Source: CAYMCQ01 sp964389025
GTDB taxonomy: Bacteria; Verrucomicrobiota; Verrucomicrobiia; Limisphaerales; CAYMCQ01
Direction of reading: 5' to 3'
Length of the DNA: 56,151 nt
NCBI GenBank assembly: GCA_964389025.1
Contig: CAYMCQ010000020.1
Coordinates: forward strand, 1 to 56,151
Shown piece by piece: positions 34,810-44,702 of the stretch. The notes beneath the pieces were generated by a model. That model had not been told where the DNA came from, searched no databases, and saw nothing but the letters and a program-made list of their open reading frames with translations. The position numbers and the translations under genes were made by a program. Positions within the stretch are counted from its first letter, which is position 1; each line of letters opens with the position of its first letter.

Positions 34810-34863
34810 AGATTCCGGCCAGAAACCAACCGGCTTGCCTGCGTTGAAGGCAGGCTGGAGCGG
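34810..34863 (+). terminator. Possible weak terminator after the SDR gene
   Basis: A short hairpin (GCCTGC/GCAGGC) occurs near 34835-34855 after the SDR stop, without a clear T-run on the plus strand. Together with the 94-bp repeat further on it could end uronate-gene transcription. Weak support. Confidence 0.25.
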
Positions 34864-34915
34864 TTTCAAAAAAACTGTGGCTTTGGTTTGAAAACCCGGA
34901 CAGAAAATCCCGCGA

Positions 34916-35009
34916 GGTTTTGGAGTGCGGCAGCCCTCTGCCGCTTTGCGTGGGAAGACAAGCGGTGGAATAGCGGCAGAGGGCTGCGGCAGTCCAAGAC
35001 GCTGGCGCG
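34916..35009. repeat. 94-bp double-hairpin repeat, copy 2
   Basis: Matches 18121-18210. Left hairpin 34927-34944 is GCGGCAG-CCCT-CTGCCGC. The right one, near 34973-34990, is GCGGCAG-AGGG-CTGCGGC with one mismatch. The two loops are complementary. The gap 34730-35139 holds nothing else gene-like. Confidence 0.8.
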
Positions 35010-35139
35010 CTGTTCGGTCAACCCAAGCCATCCAGGCGGCTACAGATTCTTTGAAACTGCCCTGAAGCCCGCGCTCCGGTATTTATAAGAGTCCTGCGTC
35101 TTTTCGGATGCCAAACTTCATTGTTCCGCCCTTTTCCAT

Positions 35140-35172
35140 AAAAAAACCGGGCGGAAGTTTTCTTCCGCCCGG
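35140..35172 (-). terminator. Strong intrinsic terminator of the giant secreted-protein gene
   Basis: Perfect stem of 11 bases (CCGGGCGGAAG/CTTCCGCCCGG) with a 4-base loop at 35147-35172. On the minus strand it is followed at once by seven T (plus-strand A at 35140-35146). It lies 29 bases beyond the stop of the gene ending at 35201. Confidence 0.95.
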
Positions 35173-35200
35173 CTGATTTTAATTTTGTTTCTCTGCGCCC

Positions 35201-38200
35201 TTAGGGCGACACGGTCATGCGCAGCGAGCCGCTCTGGTTGGTGCCCCGGAACACACCGCGGATCTCCTGCTGATCTTGCAACACCACACCCTTGATGGCC
35301 GTCTTCAACGTCGGCGTCGCCGTGTTGGTGAAGCTGCCGCCAATCTCGCCCTTCGCCGTCGAGACCGCGATCTTGATCCCCTGCGGGTTCTTCGGCGGAA
35401 TCGCATTGGTCACGAAGAACTTGTTGAGGCTCGTCACGAACCAGTCGTTGGTGATTGTCGCCAGCAGGTTGCCGTCCGCCAGCAACAGACCATACGGATA
35501 CTGGTTCAAGTTAGTCGCGCTCACCAGCACCGGTGACAGCAACGGCTTGGTGTAGCTCGATCCCACGATCGTCTCCGAGTTCGTGAACCCGAGGTCATAA
35601 TAGCCGGAGTTCGTGCTCTGCGGATTCTTGTTCCAGAACAAAGTGCCGCTCACGGTGCCGTTGGTGAGGAATTGGAGCCAGCCGAACACCGAGCCTCTAA
35701 AGGTCTTGGCCGTCAGCACTGGACTGGTGCGCGCGTCGGAGTCCGCATACATCGCCGCGTAGAACGGCCAATCCCCGTTCTTCGAGATGCCCGTCATTAC
35801 GCTCTTGAGTTTCTCGAAGTCACCGGCCTTGCCTCCCGTCGGTTTCACAATGCCGTTGGTCGTCAACGCCACCAGACCATAGCCGTCTCCGCCGGGTTCC
35901 GTCGCCGCCGTCAGGGAGCCGGGATACACGAAGGAGTGCGTGCCCAGTCCGCTCGCGCCCAGGAAGTTGGTCGCGGGGTTGTTCGTGAAGTTGAACGTTG
36001 CCTTGTCACCGAGCATGTCCGCATCCCAGCCCGCAAGATTGGTCATATAGCCAGTCAGGGAGTCGCCTGTGGTCAAATTCAGATCAATCGTCAGGATGAT
36101 GGACTCACTGTTCGTCAGCCCTTTGCGTGAAACCACCTTGCCGGGCTTCGTCGTCCCGTGGCCGGCCTGGTTGAACGTTCCCGTGAACGTCACCACTTCG
36201 CCCTGCAGCAGGAGCTTGCCGGTGAATTTCAATTTGCTGTCGGTCTTCACCGTGAACCAGCCGGCGCTCTGGTGCGCCACGCTGAAGTCATTGAACAGCC
36301 CGTAATACGTTCCGGCTGCCCCTTTGAAGCTGTTCGTGATGAAGTTGGCCGTCACCACCACGTTTGAATTCATCGTGAACGTGAGTTTGGAGTAATTCGT
36401 CGCCACGGTCGTCGGGCCGCCGTTGACGCTGATCGTCCAGTTCGTGAACAGGGAGTCGACTCCGGCTATCGCCGTCACCGTATATGCGCGACCAATCTTG
36501 AGCGGCGCGCCGCTGACTCCCGGATTATCACCCGCCACTGTCGTGCCTGTCACACTTCCGGCGGCTCCGGGCGCGTTGGTCACCAGCGTGTAGGTGCCCG
36601 GCACAGACAGGAAGTATTTGCGCGTCGTCGAGGTTGTCGGCACTGACACGTTGCCGGCGAAATCCTGCGCCTGTATGGTCATGGTGTTGGTGCCGGGAAT
36701 CATCGGCACGCTGGATGTCCAATTGACCGTTCCAGCAACCGGCGGCCCTGTCACGACTGCCAGATTATTCGTCGGCCCGCCGTTCAGACTGTAGAGCACT
36801 TTCTCCACTTGGGACGCACCCACTCCAGCGTCCTTGGCCGTGCCTGTGATGTTCGTCGGCGAGTCAAACACGGTTCCGTTGTTCGCCGGCACCGTGTTGA
36901 ACTTCACCGTCGGCTTGTTGGTCTCAAATATGATGATGACCAGACTGTAAGCCTGCGTCCCGATACACCCGTTGGTGTCAGTGGCGCTGATGACAAGCGC
37001 GTTGGTCGAACTCCCCGTAGGCACGCCGCTCAATTCGCCGCCCGACGCCAGTGTCAGGGGTGCCGGTATTGTGCCGCTGACCAGCGCAAAGGTGTGGGGT
37101 CCGCGGATACCGTCAGCTGTGAGCTGGTTCGTGTAGCCGACGCCGATGAAGCCTACGGGCAACGTCGCGGGGCTCAGGGTGATAAGCTCGCAGACCGCGA
37201 GTTCAGCCGTGTTGGTCACTTTTACAGCGCAACTGTCCGGAGTGATGACAACGGAGTAAAAGGCCGAATCGGCTGATGCGGACGGATTGATGGTGAGGTC
37301 GGGCGTTGTGGCGCCGGAAATGTTCCCGCCATCGGTCAAGTCCACACCGTTCTTCCGCCACTGATAGGAAACCGTGGTCACGCCCGAGGCGACGACACTG
37401 AACACATTCGAGCTGCCGGGAGCGACGCCGAGCGCGCTGACCGGAGACGACGAGACTGTGATATAGTCCAGAGTCAGGGTCGCATCCGCAGTGGTGGCAG
37501 TGCCGACATCATTCGTGAACGTGCAAGTGTAGGTCGCCGCATCGGTTGGCTGCACGTTGGACAGGGTCAGGTTTGCCGTGGTCGCTCCGGCGATATTGCC
37601 GCTGTCAACCATGTCAACGCCATTGCTCTTCCACTGGAAGTAGAATGGCGCGGTGCCGGCTGGCACAACGTTGAAGTTGGCGGTCGTGCCCAGGCAATTG
37701 GTCAGGTTGCCCGTCTGAGCCGCAACTGTCGGCGGGTCGGTGACAGGGCCGAATTTGATGCCCTTGAAGCTGAAGTTCGGAGGGGCCTGTGCGATCTGCA
37801 CGAAAGCCGATCCCGCGCCGGTGTCTGTCAGCTTGTAGAAATAATTGATGTCCACGTTGCTGTCGGCAAGGGCTGTGGATGAACAGGCGAAAACAACCGG
37901 ATTGGGGCCACTCCAGTCCACGGTCAAATGGCGTATCGTGAACGTTGCGCCATGGTTGGGCCGCAGGTTATTCGTGAGGTTGTAACCGAAAGTCCACGTG
38001 CCGGCGATTTTGTCCCAGCGCTGGATGCCGCCGATGAAGCCATCACCGCTGACAGGCCGGTCGTCGGCAACATACGCGATCAAACCGGTCGGATCTATCG
38101 CAAAGTCCTCAACTGCATTGATCAACTGGTGGGTTCCATCAGTATAGATTTGCGGCGGAGTCGGAAGCGGCACGCCAGTTGTAGGCAGGCCGGAGTATTG

Positions 38201-41200
38201 ATACACGCCCTGCTGGCCGTCACCGGAGCCGGAACCGGTGCTGATCCAAAGGTCACCGTTGAAAATATGCACTCCCCGCTGATTGTTCTTGATGTTCGGG
38301 ACTTGAATACCCACGGCGGTTGAGGGCGGCGTGATATAGGTCGTGCCGTTGCCAGCCGAAGTCTGCGCCCAGAAGTTGTTTGTTCCGTCCGTGGCCACGG
38401 CGCGGAAGTCTTGTGCGGAGCCGAAGGTGGTGCTCTTGAAAGCCATATTGCGGAAACCCAGACCGCCGACCGTGTTAATGACGCGGGGAATCGCCGTTCC
38501 AGCCGCTGCCGTGACGGAAGCGGTATTCAACCAACGATTGGTATTATACCCCGCGAAGCAGAGGAACCGTCCGTCTGCTGAACGATCCAAGAAGGATGCC
38601 ACCGAGCCGCTTCCCAGCAGTGATGCGGTCGGGCCGGTGTCCGGCACGGTAACGGTGTTCACATACACACCATCAGGTGTCCATTGATCTATGAAAGTGG
38701 CATTGCCGGCGCCGCCAACGCTGTTGATGCCTTCACCTATGCGAAGGATGCAGAGGTTGGTTGCGAACAGGCGGATGTTGCCCGTCTGGACGGTCAGTGA
38801 AACGTTCGTGGTGATCGAGCCAAAGGCGTTGGTGATTTCGCATTCAATGGTCGTGACACCGACGGGCGCGTTGGTGAGGAGGAATGCGCCGACAGCGGAA
38901 TCTTTCACAGTCACCCCGTTCGATTTCCACAGGTAGCCCGTGGCGCCCGATGCGCCGACGCTGAATCCGACATAATAACCAGGAGCGCCCTGCTGGATGA
39001 CGCGCGGCATAGGCGGATTGGTGACAACGGGCAGAGTGTTGACCGTCAAAGTCGCCACTGAACTCGTAACGCTTTGGAGGGACGCACTGCCGGAGACGAT
39101 CACCCTGTAAGTGCCCGCATCGGCAGCGGCAAGTGGCGCGAAGGCCAGACTCGAGTCTGTGGCGCTGGCGATATTGGTGCCGCCCCGCTGCCATTGATAA
39201 TTCACTGTTGCGGAGCCGATGGCTGTGACGGACAGATTGGTGCTGACACCAGCTGTGGCGGCAAAGCTCACCGGTTGGATGGTGATGATCGGGTCGGCAA
39301 CCGCGAGCGCGGCCACTGCGCTGAGCACGCCGCTGCTGCTGCCGTTGGTGATGGCGCAACGATAGTTGGCCGCATCCGAATACGACGCACCGGTGACGGT
39401 GAGCGTGTCGGTCGCGGAGCCGCTGATCGAGCCAGCGTCGGTCAGAGCCACAGCGTCCTTATACCATTGATACGTCAGGCCACCGACTGTGCTGGCAACC
39501 ACCACGTTGAAGGTCGCGTTCGCGCCGTAATTGATGCTCTGGCTCACAGGCTGGGTCGTGACCACCGGATCAAGCAGGTCGTAAGTGAGCACGAGGTCGG
39601 TGCCAACGACAGACAGATAGAAGCCGGCACCCGCGGCCAGCACATTCGTAAAGCCGGTGGTGTTCAGCGACACCGTGTTCGGGTCAAAGCCGGTTACGGC
39701 GCCTGCGGGATTCCTAACGATCACCCAGCTTTGCGGCGTTGTGGTGTTAACAAAATTGACCGCAGCCAGTGAAACCAAGTTGACCTTGAACGGATTTGCC
39801 GCCGTGGAGCTGATCGTCAGCCCACCGGCTCCGCTGTTTTCAATCAAATCCCAACCCGTCGTTCCGGCGGTGCCTGTTGCATCCGCCATCTCGAGAGTGT
39901 AAGTGCCGCCGGCGCTCCATGTCGTCGAGCTGTTGGTGATGCCGCCGACGCTGGTTCCGGGCGAGACAGTGCCGCCGACCGTGAGGGAACCGCCGATGGT
40001 GCCGTTGCCGTTGATCGTCGCGCCGGGCTGGACTTGGACGGCACCCGTGCCGGTGGCAGAGGCGTTGGCAAGTGTCAACGTGCCCGCGTTGACAAGTGTC
40101 AGGCCGGAATAGGTATTTGCGCCGCTCAACGTAAGTGTGCCCGTGCCGTTCTTGGTCAGGCCGCCGCCGGCGGTGTCGCTGATCACACCGGAATAAGTGG
40201 AGGAGGCATTGTTGCCGCCGTTGGTCAGTGTGCTGGTGCCCAAAGCCACTGTGCCCGCGCCCTGCAACGCGCCGATGCCCGCGCTGCCGCTCAGGTCAAG
40301 CCCGCCGCCGGTGATGGTCACCGTCGAATTAGGCAGGATGTCTCCCGAGCCTAACGTCGTCGTGCCAGAAAGGTTCGTGGTTTGACCGCTGAAAGTGCTG
40401 TTTCCGCTCAAGGTGAAAGTTGATCCCGCGTTGAACAGCTTGAGGCTGGTGGTTCCGCTGATCGGCCCGGACAAAGTCGTTGCGGCGGAGTTCTCGTTAG
40501 TGATAAACGTGCCGATGCTGACGGTGGTGGCGATGGTGATTGGTCCGGACAATTCCAAGGCGCTGCTGCCGCCAATCGCAAGCTGCTTCGAAGCATTATT
40601 CGTAACAAAAAGGGTTATCGGGTTTGTTACCGCACTGGCTCCCGTCAAGGCGGTATTGGCCTGCAAAACAGCATTGTTGTTCGCCAATACGCTCGCAGGA
40701 CTGACCCTCAATGTGCCCGTTCCCAACGCATATTGATTGCCCAGCGTGGTCGCGCCGCGGATCAGCGTCAATCCACCCGACCAACCGCTGTTGTCACCAC
40801 TCAAAACAACATTGCCTCCGCTGCCGCCGTTGACACCGTTCACCGCAGCGTTCAACCCTCGCGCCAAGGGCTGGGATCCGCTGAACTTTCCACTGAAGGT
40901 AAGTGACGCCCCAGCGTTGGTCCCGCTGGCCAGGTCAACCGTATTCAAAAGAGTGCTAAAAATGCCCGTAGTGCTTGGGAGGAAGATAATGTCGTTTGTA
41001 ACGGTCGCAGTGAGTGCTGCGCCAACGCCGGCGGCTCTATGGCTAAGAATGAGGGGTCTGGAGTTGGCGGATTGTGGCGCAACCGTGATCGGTCCTGTTC
41101 CAGCATTTGCACCAAGACTTCCACCATCGAAATTAACAGCGCCATTTTGGATCAGCAGGCCTCCGGAGAAGTCGTTGTTCGCACCAGCCAAAGTCAGGGC

Positions 41201-42175
41201 ACCGGCACCTTGTTTTACCAACATGCCCGGACCGGTTACGTTGTTTGACAAAGTAATGAATTCGGGTGCGGCTAGTGTTCCGCCTACCTGAAGGAAGCCG
41301 CCGCCGGCTCCCATGGTAAAGCCGTGATTGGCCGGGATGAGAACGCCAGCTCCCGGGAACGTAACAAGGTCAAGCGTGCCGAAATTGGTGAATGTCGTTT
41401 GGTCCGCTATTGGAAAGGGTGGATTCGTGCCCGCCCAACCCAAACCATGCTCAGATGCGACTGACATACCGCTCACGCCGCCAAGCCCGAAACCAGCGCC
41501 ACCGATGACGTTTTTACCAGTAGTAAAAGCCACACTGGGAGCCGACGCCACATACATGGTCAAAGCGCCCGGACCCGTTTTGATAATGCCCACGCCCGCA
41601 GGAAACGCAGGAAAGCCCGGCTCAGAGATGTCAACTTCAATACCGAGCTGACCATTCAAGGCCACATTCAGTTCGCCGCTACTACCTAAAGCTAAAATAT
41701 AGTCTTTAGCCACACCAGTGCTGGATTTTTTCGGAAAAAGCAGTGCGCTTGAAGTGTTTTGTCCAACCCTGATCAGGCTGCCGCCAACACCGGTCAATGT
41801 GATGATGTGATCGGCCGCAGGATCGGCGTTAATCAGGGTGATTCTTCCGACGCCGCTTCCGGCGGCGTTAACAAAGTTCGATGTGATAATCATGTCCGCG
41901 CCCAAGTCAGCGACAATGGACATGGTTGCCCTGCCGACTTCCACGCTATGGAAGTTGGTGGCCAAAATAATGGTGTCGCCCGGCGCTGGCACGCCGTCGG
42001 CGCACCAGTTTAATGGGTCATTCCACACCGCAGTCCCGGCGGTGAGATATAAATTGGTGCCCGTGGTGCAATCAACGCCACCGGTGCCTTTGGCGTCCCA
42101 TGTTTTAATTAAGGCACTGACATGGAGTGAAGTGCAAAATGAGAATAATGCGATGGAGGTAAGGAGTTTTTTCAT
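35201..42175 (-). CDS. Giant secreted multi-domain protein, PATR and Ig-like domains (2324 residues)
   Basis: Signal peptide at 1-21. Residues about 60-750 hold autotransporter-associated beta-strand repeats (for example GGGLTKNGTGTLTLSGANTY near 665). Ig-like domains follow at about 868-950, 960-1045 and 1048-1135, then a propeller-like stretch (about 1140-1478), two more Ig-like domains (1480-1655), a putative-Ig domain (1660-1745), a cadherin- or bacterial-Ig-like domain (1748-1850), an InlB-like repeat (about 1860-1950) and a C-terminal domain of about 370 residues (GTYYGLF, SGYYDLGF) that I do not recognise by name. No autotransporter barrel, LPXTG or PEP-CTERM anchor is visible. Surface or extracellular adhesion or glycan binding is inferred. 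It has its own promoter and terminator. Confidence 0.85.
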   Translation of the reverse strand: MKKLLTSIALFSFCTSLHVSALIKTWDAKGTGGVDCTTGTNLYLTAGTAVWNDPLNWCADGVPAPGDTIILATNFHSVEVGRATMSIVADLGADMIITSNFVNAAGSGVGRITLINADPAADHIITLTGVGGSLIRVGQNTSSALLFPKKSSTGVAKDYILALGSSGELNVALNGQLGIEVDISEPGFPAFPAGVGIIKTGPGALTMYVASAPSVAFTTGKNVIGGAGFGLGGVSGMSVASEHGLGWAGTNPPFPIADQTTFTNFGTLDLVTFPGAGVLIPANHGFTMGAGGGFLQVGGTLAAPEFITLSNNVTGPGMLVKQGAGALTLAGANNDFSGGLLIQNGAVNFDGGSLGANAGTGPITVAPQSANSRPLILSHRAAGVGAALTATVTNDIIFLPSTTGIFSTLLNTVDLASGTNAGASLTFSGKFSGSQPLARGLNAAVNGVNGGSGGNVVLSGDNSGWSGGLTLIRGATTLGNQYALGTGTLRVSPASVLANNNAVLQANTALTGASAVTNPITLFVTNNASKQLAIGGSSALELSGPITIATTVSIGTFITNENSAATTLSGPISGTTSLKLFNAGSTFTLSGNSTFSGQTTNLSGTTTLGSGDILPNSTVTITGGGLDLSGSAGIGALQGAGTVALGTSTLTNGGNNASSTYSGVISDTAGGGLTKNGTGTLTLSGANTYSGLTLVNAGTLTLANASATGTGAVQVQPGATINGNGTIGGSLTVGGTVSPGTSVGGITNSSTTWSAGGTYTLEMADATGTAGTTGWDLIENSGAGGLTISSTAANPFKVNLVSLAAVNFVNTTTPQSWVIVRNPAGAVTGFDPNTVSLNTTGFTNVLAAGAGFYLSVVGTDLVLTYDLLDPVVTTQPVSQSINYGANATFNVVVASTVGGLTYQWYKDAVALTDAGSISGSATDTLTVTGASYSDAANYRCAITNGSSSGVLSAVAALAVADPIITIQPVSFAATAGVSTNLSVTAIGSATVNYQWQRGGTNIASATDSSLAFAPLAAADAGTYRVIVSGSASLQSVTSSVATLTVNTLPVVTNPPMPRVIQQGAPGYYVGFSVGASGATGYLWKSNGVTVKDSAVGAFLLTNAPVGVTTIECEITNAFGSITTNVSLTVQTGNIRLFATNLCILRIGEGINSVGGAGNATFIDQWTPDGVYVNTVTVPDTGPTASLLGSGSVASFLDRSADGRFLCFAGYNTNRWLNTASVTAAAGTAIPRVINTVGGLGFRNMAFKSTTFGSAQDFRAVATDGTNNFWAQTSAGNGTTYITPPSTAVGIQVPNIKNNQRGVHIFNGDLWISTGSGSGDGQQGVYQYSGLPTTGVPLPTPPQIYTDGTHQLINAVEDFAIDPTGLIAYVADDRPVSGDGFIGGIQRWDKIAGTWTFGYNLTNNLRPNHGATFTIRHLTVDWSGPNPVVFACSSTALADSNVDINYFYKLTDTGAGSAFVQIAQAPPNFSFKGIKFGPVTDPPTVAAQTGNLTNCLGTTANFNVVPAGTAPFYFQWKSNGVDMVDSGNIAGATTANLTLSNVQPTDAATYTCTFTNDVGTATTADATLTLDYITVSSSPVSALGVAPGSSNVFSVVASGVTTVSYQWRKNGVDLTDGGNISGATTPDLTINPSASADSAFYSVVITPDSCAVKVTNTAELAVCELITLSPATLPVGFIGVGYTNQLTADGIRGPHTFALVSGTIPAPLTLASGGELSGVPTGSSTNALVISATDTNGCIGTQAYSLVIIIFETNKPTVKFNTVPANNGTVFDSPTNITGTAKDAGVGASQVEKVLYSLNGGPTNNLAVVTGPPVAGTVNWTSSVPMIPGTNTMTIQAQDFAGNVSVPTTSTTRKYFLSVPGTYTLVTNAPGAAGSVTGTTVAGDNPGVSGAPLKIGRAYTVTAIAGVDSLFTNWTISVNGGPTTVATNYSKLTFTMNSNVVVTANFITNSFKGAAGTYYGLFNDFSVAHQSAGWFTVKTDSKLKFTGKLLLQGEVVTFTGTFNQAGHGTTKPGKVVSRKGLTNSESIILTIDLNLTTGDSLTGYMTNLAGWDADMLGDKATFNFTNNPATNFLGASGLGTHSFVYPGSLTAATEPGGDGYGLVALTTNGIVKPTGGKAGDFEKLKSVMTGISKNGDWPFYAAMYADSDARTSPVLTAKTFRGSVFGWLQFLTNGTVSGTLFWNKNPQSTNSGYYDLGFTNSETIVGSSYTKPLLSPVLVSATNLNQYPYGLLLADGNLLATITNDWFVTSLNKFFVTNAIPPKNPQGIKIAVSTAKGEIGGSFTNTATPTLKTAIKGVVLQDQQEIRGVFRGTNQSGSLRMTVSP

Positions 42176-42235
42176 ATGATCTGCTCTGAGCGTTATGGGA
42201 CTGCTAGTTCCGGGTTAATCACGATTGATAGTGCG

Positions 42236-42263
42236 ATTATGTTCAAGTCATTGAATCTGTCAA
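42236..42263 (-). promoter_or_regulatory. Sigma70-type promoter of the giant secreted-protein gene
   Basis: On the minus strand TTGACA (42258-42263) and CATAAT (42236-42241) are separated by 16 bases, five of six matches at -10 and six of six at -35. Expected transcription start is near 42229, giving a leader of about 54 bases to the ATG at 42175. A GAGCAG site lies about 8 bases before the ATG. Confidence 0.8.
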
Positions 42264-42373
42264 CACTATTTTTTCAACTTTTTTTGCCGGGGGTAATGTT
42301 CGTGAATTGTCCTTTATTTTACAGAGGTATATCGGTTTCCAAAACGCGGCATTTTCATCTAACAATTGGGTTT

Positions 42374-42411
42374 ACCGCCAGAAGGCTGGCGCAGTCCAGG
42401 ACGCTACGCGC
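42374..42411. repeat. Half copy of the 90-bp double-hairpin repeat
   Basis: Only the right half: hairpin CGCCAG-AAGG-CTGGCG at 42376-42391, then cagtccaggacgctacgcgc, matching the ends of the copies at 18121 and 34916. The remainder of the gap 42176-42603 contains the giant-gene promoter and otherwise nothing recognised. Confidence 0.65.
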
Positions 42412-42603
42412 TTTTCTTGTGCTATCATCACGCGCCACGTCCGGGACTGATACTGTTTCCGGGGTGTTTGCCAGCGCGGGAAGCGGCCTCGGAAAACCGC
42501 CGCGCCCAATCCGCAACCGAAGCGGCGCTTTGGAAAGGCACATCATCCGGCTCGCGAGCCACACCCGTTGCGGCCCGACCGCTTCATCCCTACACTCCGC
42601 GTC

Positions 42604-43284
42604 ATGCCTGTTTTGGAAATCGAGCGACTCAAGAAAACTTTCCGCGCGCCCGACGGCGACACGCACGCCGTCATTGACGTGGAAAAATTTTCGCTCGAAG
42701 AAAAATCCCATGTCGCGCTGCGCGGCGAAAGCGGCTCCGGCAAGACGACCTTTCTCAATCTCATCGCGGGAATCTTGAAGCCGGACTCGGGCGCGATCCG
42801 GATCGCTGGCAACGAAATGTCCGCGCTTGGCGAAGGCGCGCGCGACCGTCTCCGCGCCACGACCATCGGCTACATTTTTCAAACCTTCAATCTGCTTCAG
42901 GGCTACACCTGCCTTGAAAATGTTTTGCTCGGCATGAGTTTTGGGCGCGGCGCAAACCGGGAGTTTGCAACCGCGTTGCTCAAGCGTGTCGGGCTTGCCG
43001 AACGATTGCATCATCGTCCGCGACAACTTTCCATCGGCCAGCAGCAGCGCGTCGCCGTCGCCCGCGCGCTCGCAAACCATCCGAAGCTGGTTCTTGCTGA
43101 CGAACCGACCGGCAATCTGGATCACAACAACGCCCGCGAATCGTTGAAGCTCATCCGCGAAACCTGCCGCGAAAACGGCGCGGCGCTGTTGCTCGTCAGC
43201 CACGACCGCGAAGTTCTTTCGCAATTCGAAACCGTTCTCGACCTGGAGAAAATCAACCGCGCGGAAAACTCGTCACTCACATGA
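42604..43284 (+). CDS. MacB/LolD-like ABC transporter ATPase
   Basis: A 226-residue ATPase. Walker A GESGSGKTT, Q-loop YIFQTFNLLQG, signature LSIGQQQRV (an Ile replaces the usual first Gly), Walker B LVLADEPTGNLD and switch His VSHD. The ATG at 42604 starts the conserved MPVLEIERLKKTF. It overlaps the permease gene by four bases (ATGA). Substrate unknown; the neighbouring DUF3299-like protein points to an envelope or metal-related export system. Confidence 0.88.
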   Translation: MPVLEIERLKKTFRAPDGDTHAVIDVEKFSLEEKSHVALRGESGSGKTTFLNLIAGILKPDSGAIRIAGNEMSALGEGARDRLRATTIGYIFQTFNLLQGYTCLENVLLGMSFGRGANREFATALLKRVGLAERLHHRPRQLSIGQQQRVAVARALANHPKLVLADEPTGNLDHNNARESLKLIRETCRENGAALLLVSHDREVLSQFETVLDLEKINRAENSSLT

Positions 43285-44486
43285 CTCTTTTCCGCATCGT
43301 CCTCAAAAGCCTGCGCCAGCACGCGCTTTCGACGTGCATCACGGCTCTGTCCATTGCGCTCGCGGGCGCGTTGCTCATGTCGGTCTGGTCGGTCAAGACG
43401 CAGGCGCAAGCCACGTTCACGCAGATCAACGGCGGCTTCGACGCCGTGCTTGGCGCGCGCAGCTCGAAACTTCAACTCGTGCTCAACGCCATCTTCCATC
43501 TCGAAGCGTCACCCGCGAATATCGGGTGGAGCGACTACGAGCAGATCAAAAAACATCCGATGGTCGCGCTCGCCATTCCGATCGCGATGGGCGACAACTT
43601 TCGCGGCTACCGCGTCGTCGGCACGCTGCCGGAGTTTTTTACGCAGACCGAATTCGCGCCCGGCAAACGTTACATCGTGAAATCTCCGGGGAATATTTTC
43701 TCATTGAGCGGACACGAAGCCGTCGTCGGAAGTTTTGCCGCGCAAAAACTGAAATTGAAAATCGGCGACCAGTTTCATCCGTATCACGGACTGAACTTCA
43801 ATGAAAAAGATCAGCACGCCGAGACTTACACCGTCACCGGAATTCTCGATCCGTCCAACACGCCCGCCGACCGCGTGATCTGGATTCCGCTTGAAGGCGT
43901 TCAGCACATGAGCGGGCACGCCACCGAACACGCCGATGAACTCAGCGCTGTTCTCGTCAAACTCCGTTCGCCCATCGCCGGCCCGATGCTCGACAGCCAG
44001 ATCAACAAGAGCGGAACACGCCTGACCTTCGCGTGGCCCATCGGCGCGACCGTCGCGCAACTGCTCGACCGCATCAGTTGGTTCGACAAAGTTCTCGCGC
44101 TCATCGCCTATCTCGTCGCCATCATCGCAACAGGTTCAATTCTCGCCAGCATTTACAACTCGATGAACGAGCGCCGCCGCGAGATCGCCATTCTCAGGGC
44201 GCTCGGCGCGCATCGCCTCACGATTTTTTCCACGGTCGTTCTTGAAGCCGCGACGATTGCCGCGCTCGGGATGCTGCTCGGCTTCGTCGTTTATTTCGTA
44301 ATCATGAGCGCGATCGCGAACGTCATCCGCGCGCAAACCGGTGTGGTGCTCGACCCGTTCGCGTGGAATTTGATTCTGCTCTGGACGCCGCTGGGGATGA
44401 TTGGCTTGAGCGCGTTGGCTGGAATTGTCCCCGCGTTCAAAGCCTACCGCACGGACGTCGCAGAAAACCTTGTGCCGAATTCTTAA
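43281..44486 (+). CDS. FtsX/MacB-type ABC permease
   Basis: A 401-residue permease: N-terminal TM (about 15-35), a periplasmic domain (about 40-255), and three C-terminal TM segments (about 275-300, 320-345, 365-390) forming the FtsX domain; ILRALGAHRLTIFSTVVLEA is characteristic. It is the membrane partner of the ATPase just upstream. A 154-bp repeat begins two bases after its stop codon. Confidence 0.88.
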   Translation: MTLFRIVLKSLRQHALSTCITALSIALAGALLMSVWSVKTQAQATFTQINGGFDAVLGARSSKLQLVLNAIFHLEASPANIGWSDYEQIKKHPMVALAIPIAMGDNFRGYRVVGTLPEFFTQTEFAPGKRYIVKSPGNIFSLSGHEAVVGSFAAQKLKLKIGDQFHPYHGLNFNEKDQHAETYTVTGILDPSNTPADRVIWIPLEGVQHMSGHATEHADELSAVLVKLRSPIAGPMLDSQINKSGTRLTFAWPIGATVAQLLDRISWFDKVLALIAYLVAIIATGSILASIYNSMNERRREIAILRALGAHRLTIFSTVVLEAATIAALGMLLGFVVYFVIMSAIANVIRAQTGVVLDPFAWNLILLWTPLGMIGLSALAGIVPAFKAYRTDVAENLVPNS

Positions 44487-44487
44487 T

Positions 44488-44641
44488 GGTGGAACAGGCC
44501 TCCGGCCTGTCAATTCCGGCGTCCCGCCGGAATTCGTGACGAGAGACCCTTTGCCGCAAGACGAAATCAAAGAGAATGCGCGACTTTCACGACGGTTTTC
44601 GGCGAGACGCCGAAAACAACAGCCGGGACGGCTGTGCCACC
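44488..44641. repeat. 154-bp four-hairpin repeat, copy B
   Basis: Same length and hairpin offsets as copy A. P1 44494-44510 (ACAGGC/GCCTGT, loop CTCCG), P2 44512-44534 (AATTCCGGC/GCCGGAATT, loop GTCCC), P3 44595-44617 (GTTTTCGGC/GCCGAAAAC, loop GAGAC), P4 44619-44635 (ACAGCC/GGCTGT, loop GGGAC). It lies between the permease and the DUF3299-like gene, same strand. Confidence 0.9.
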
Positions 44642-44702
44642 CATGAATCGAGTTTGATTGAAATACGTCTTTGCGGAGAGTAATTAAGGTGCGAGCAACT
44701 TC

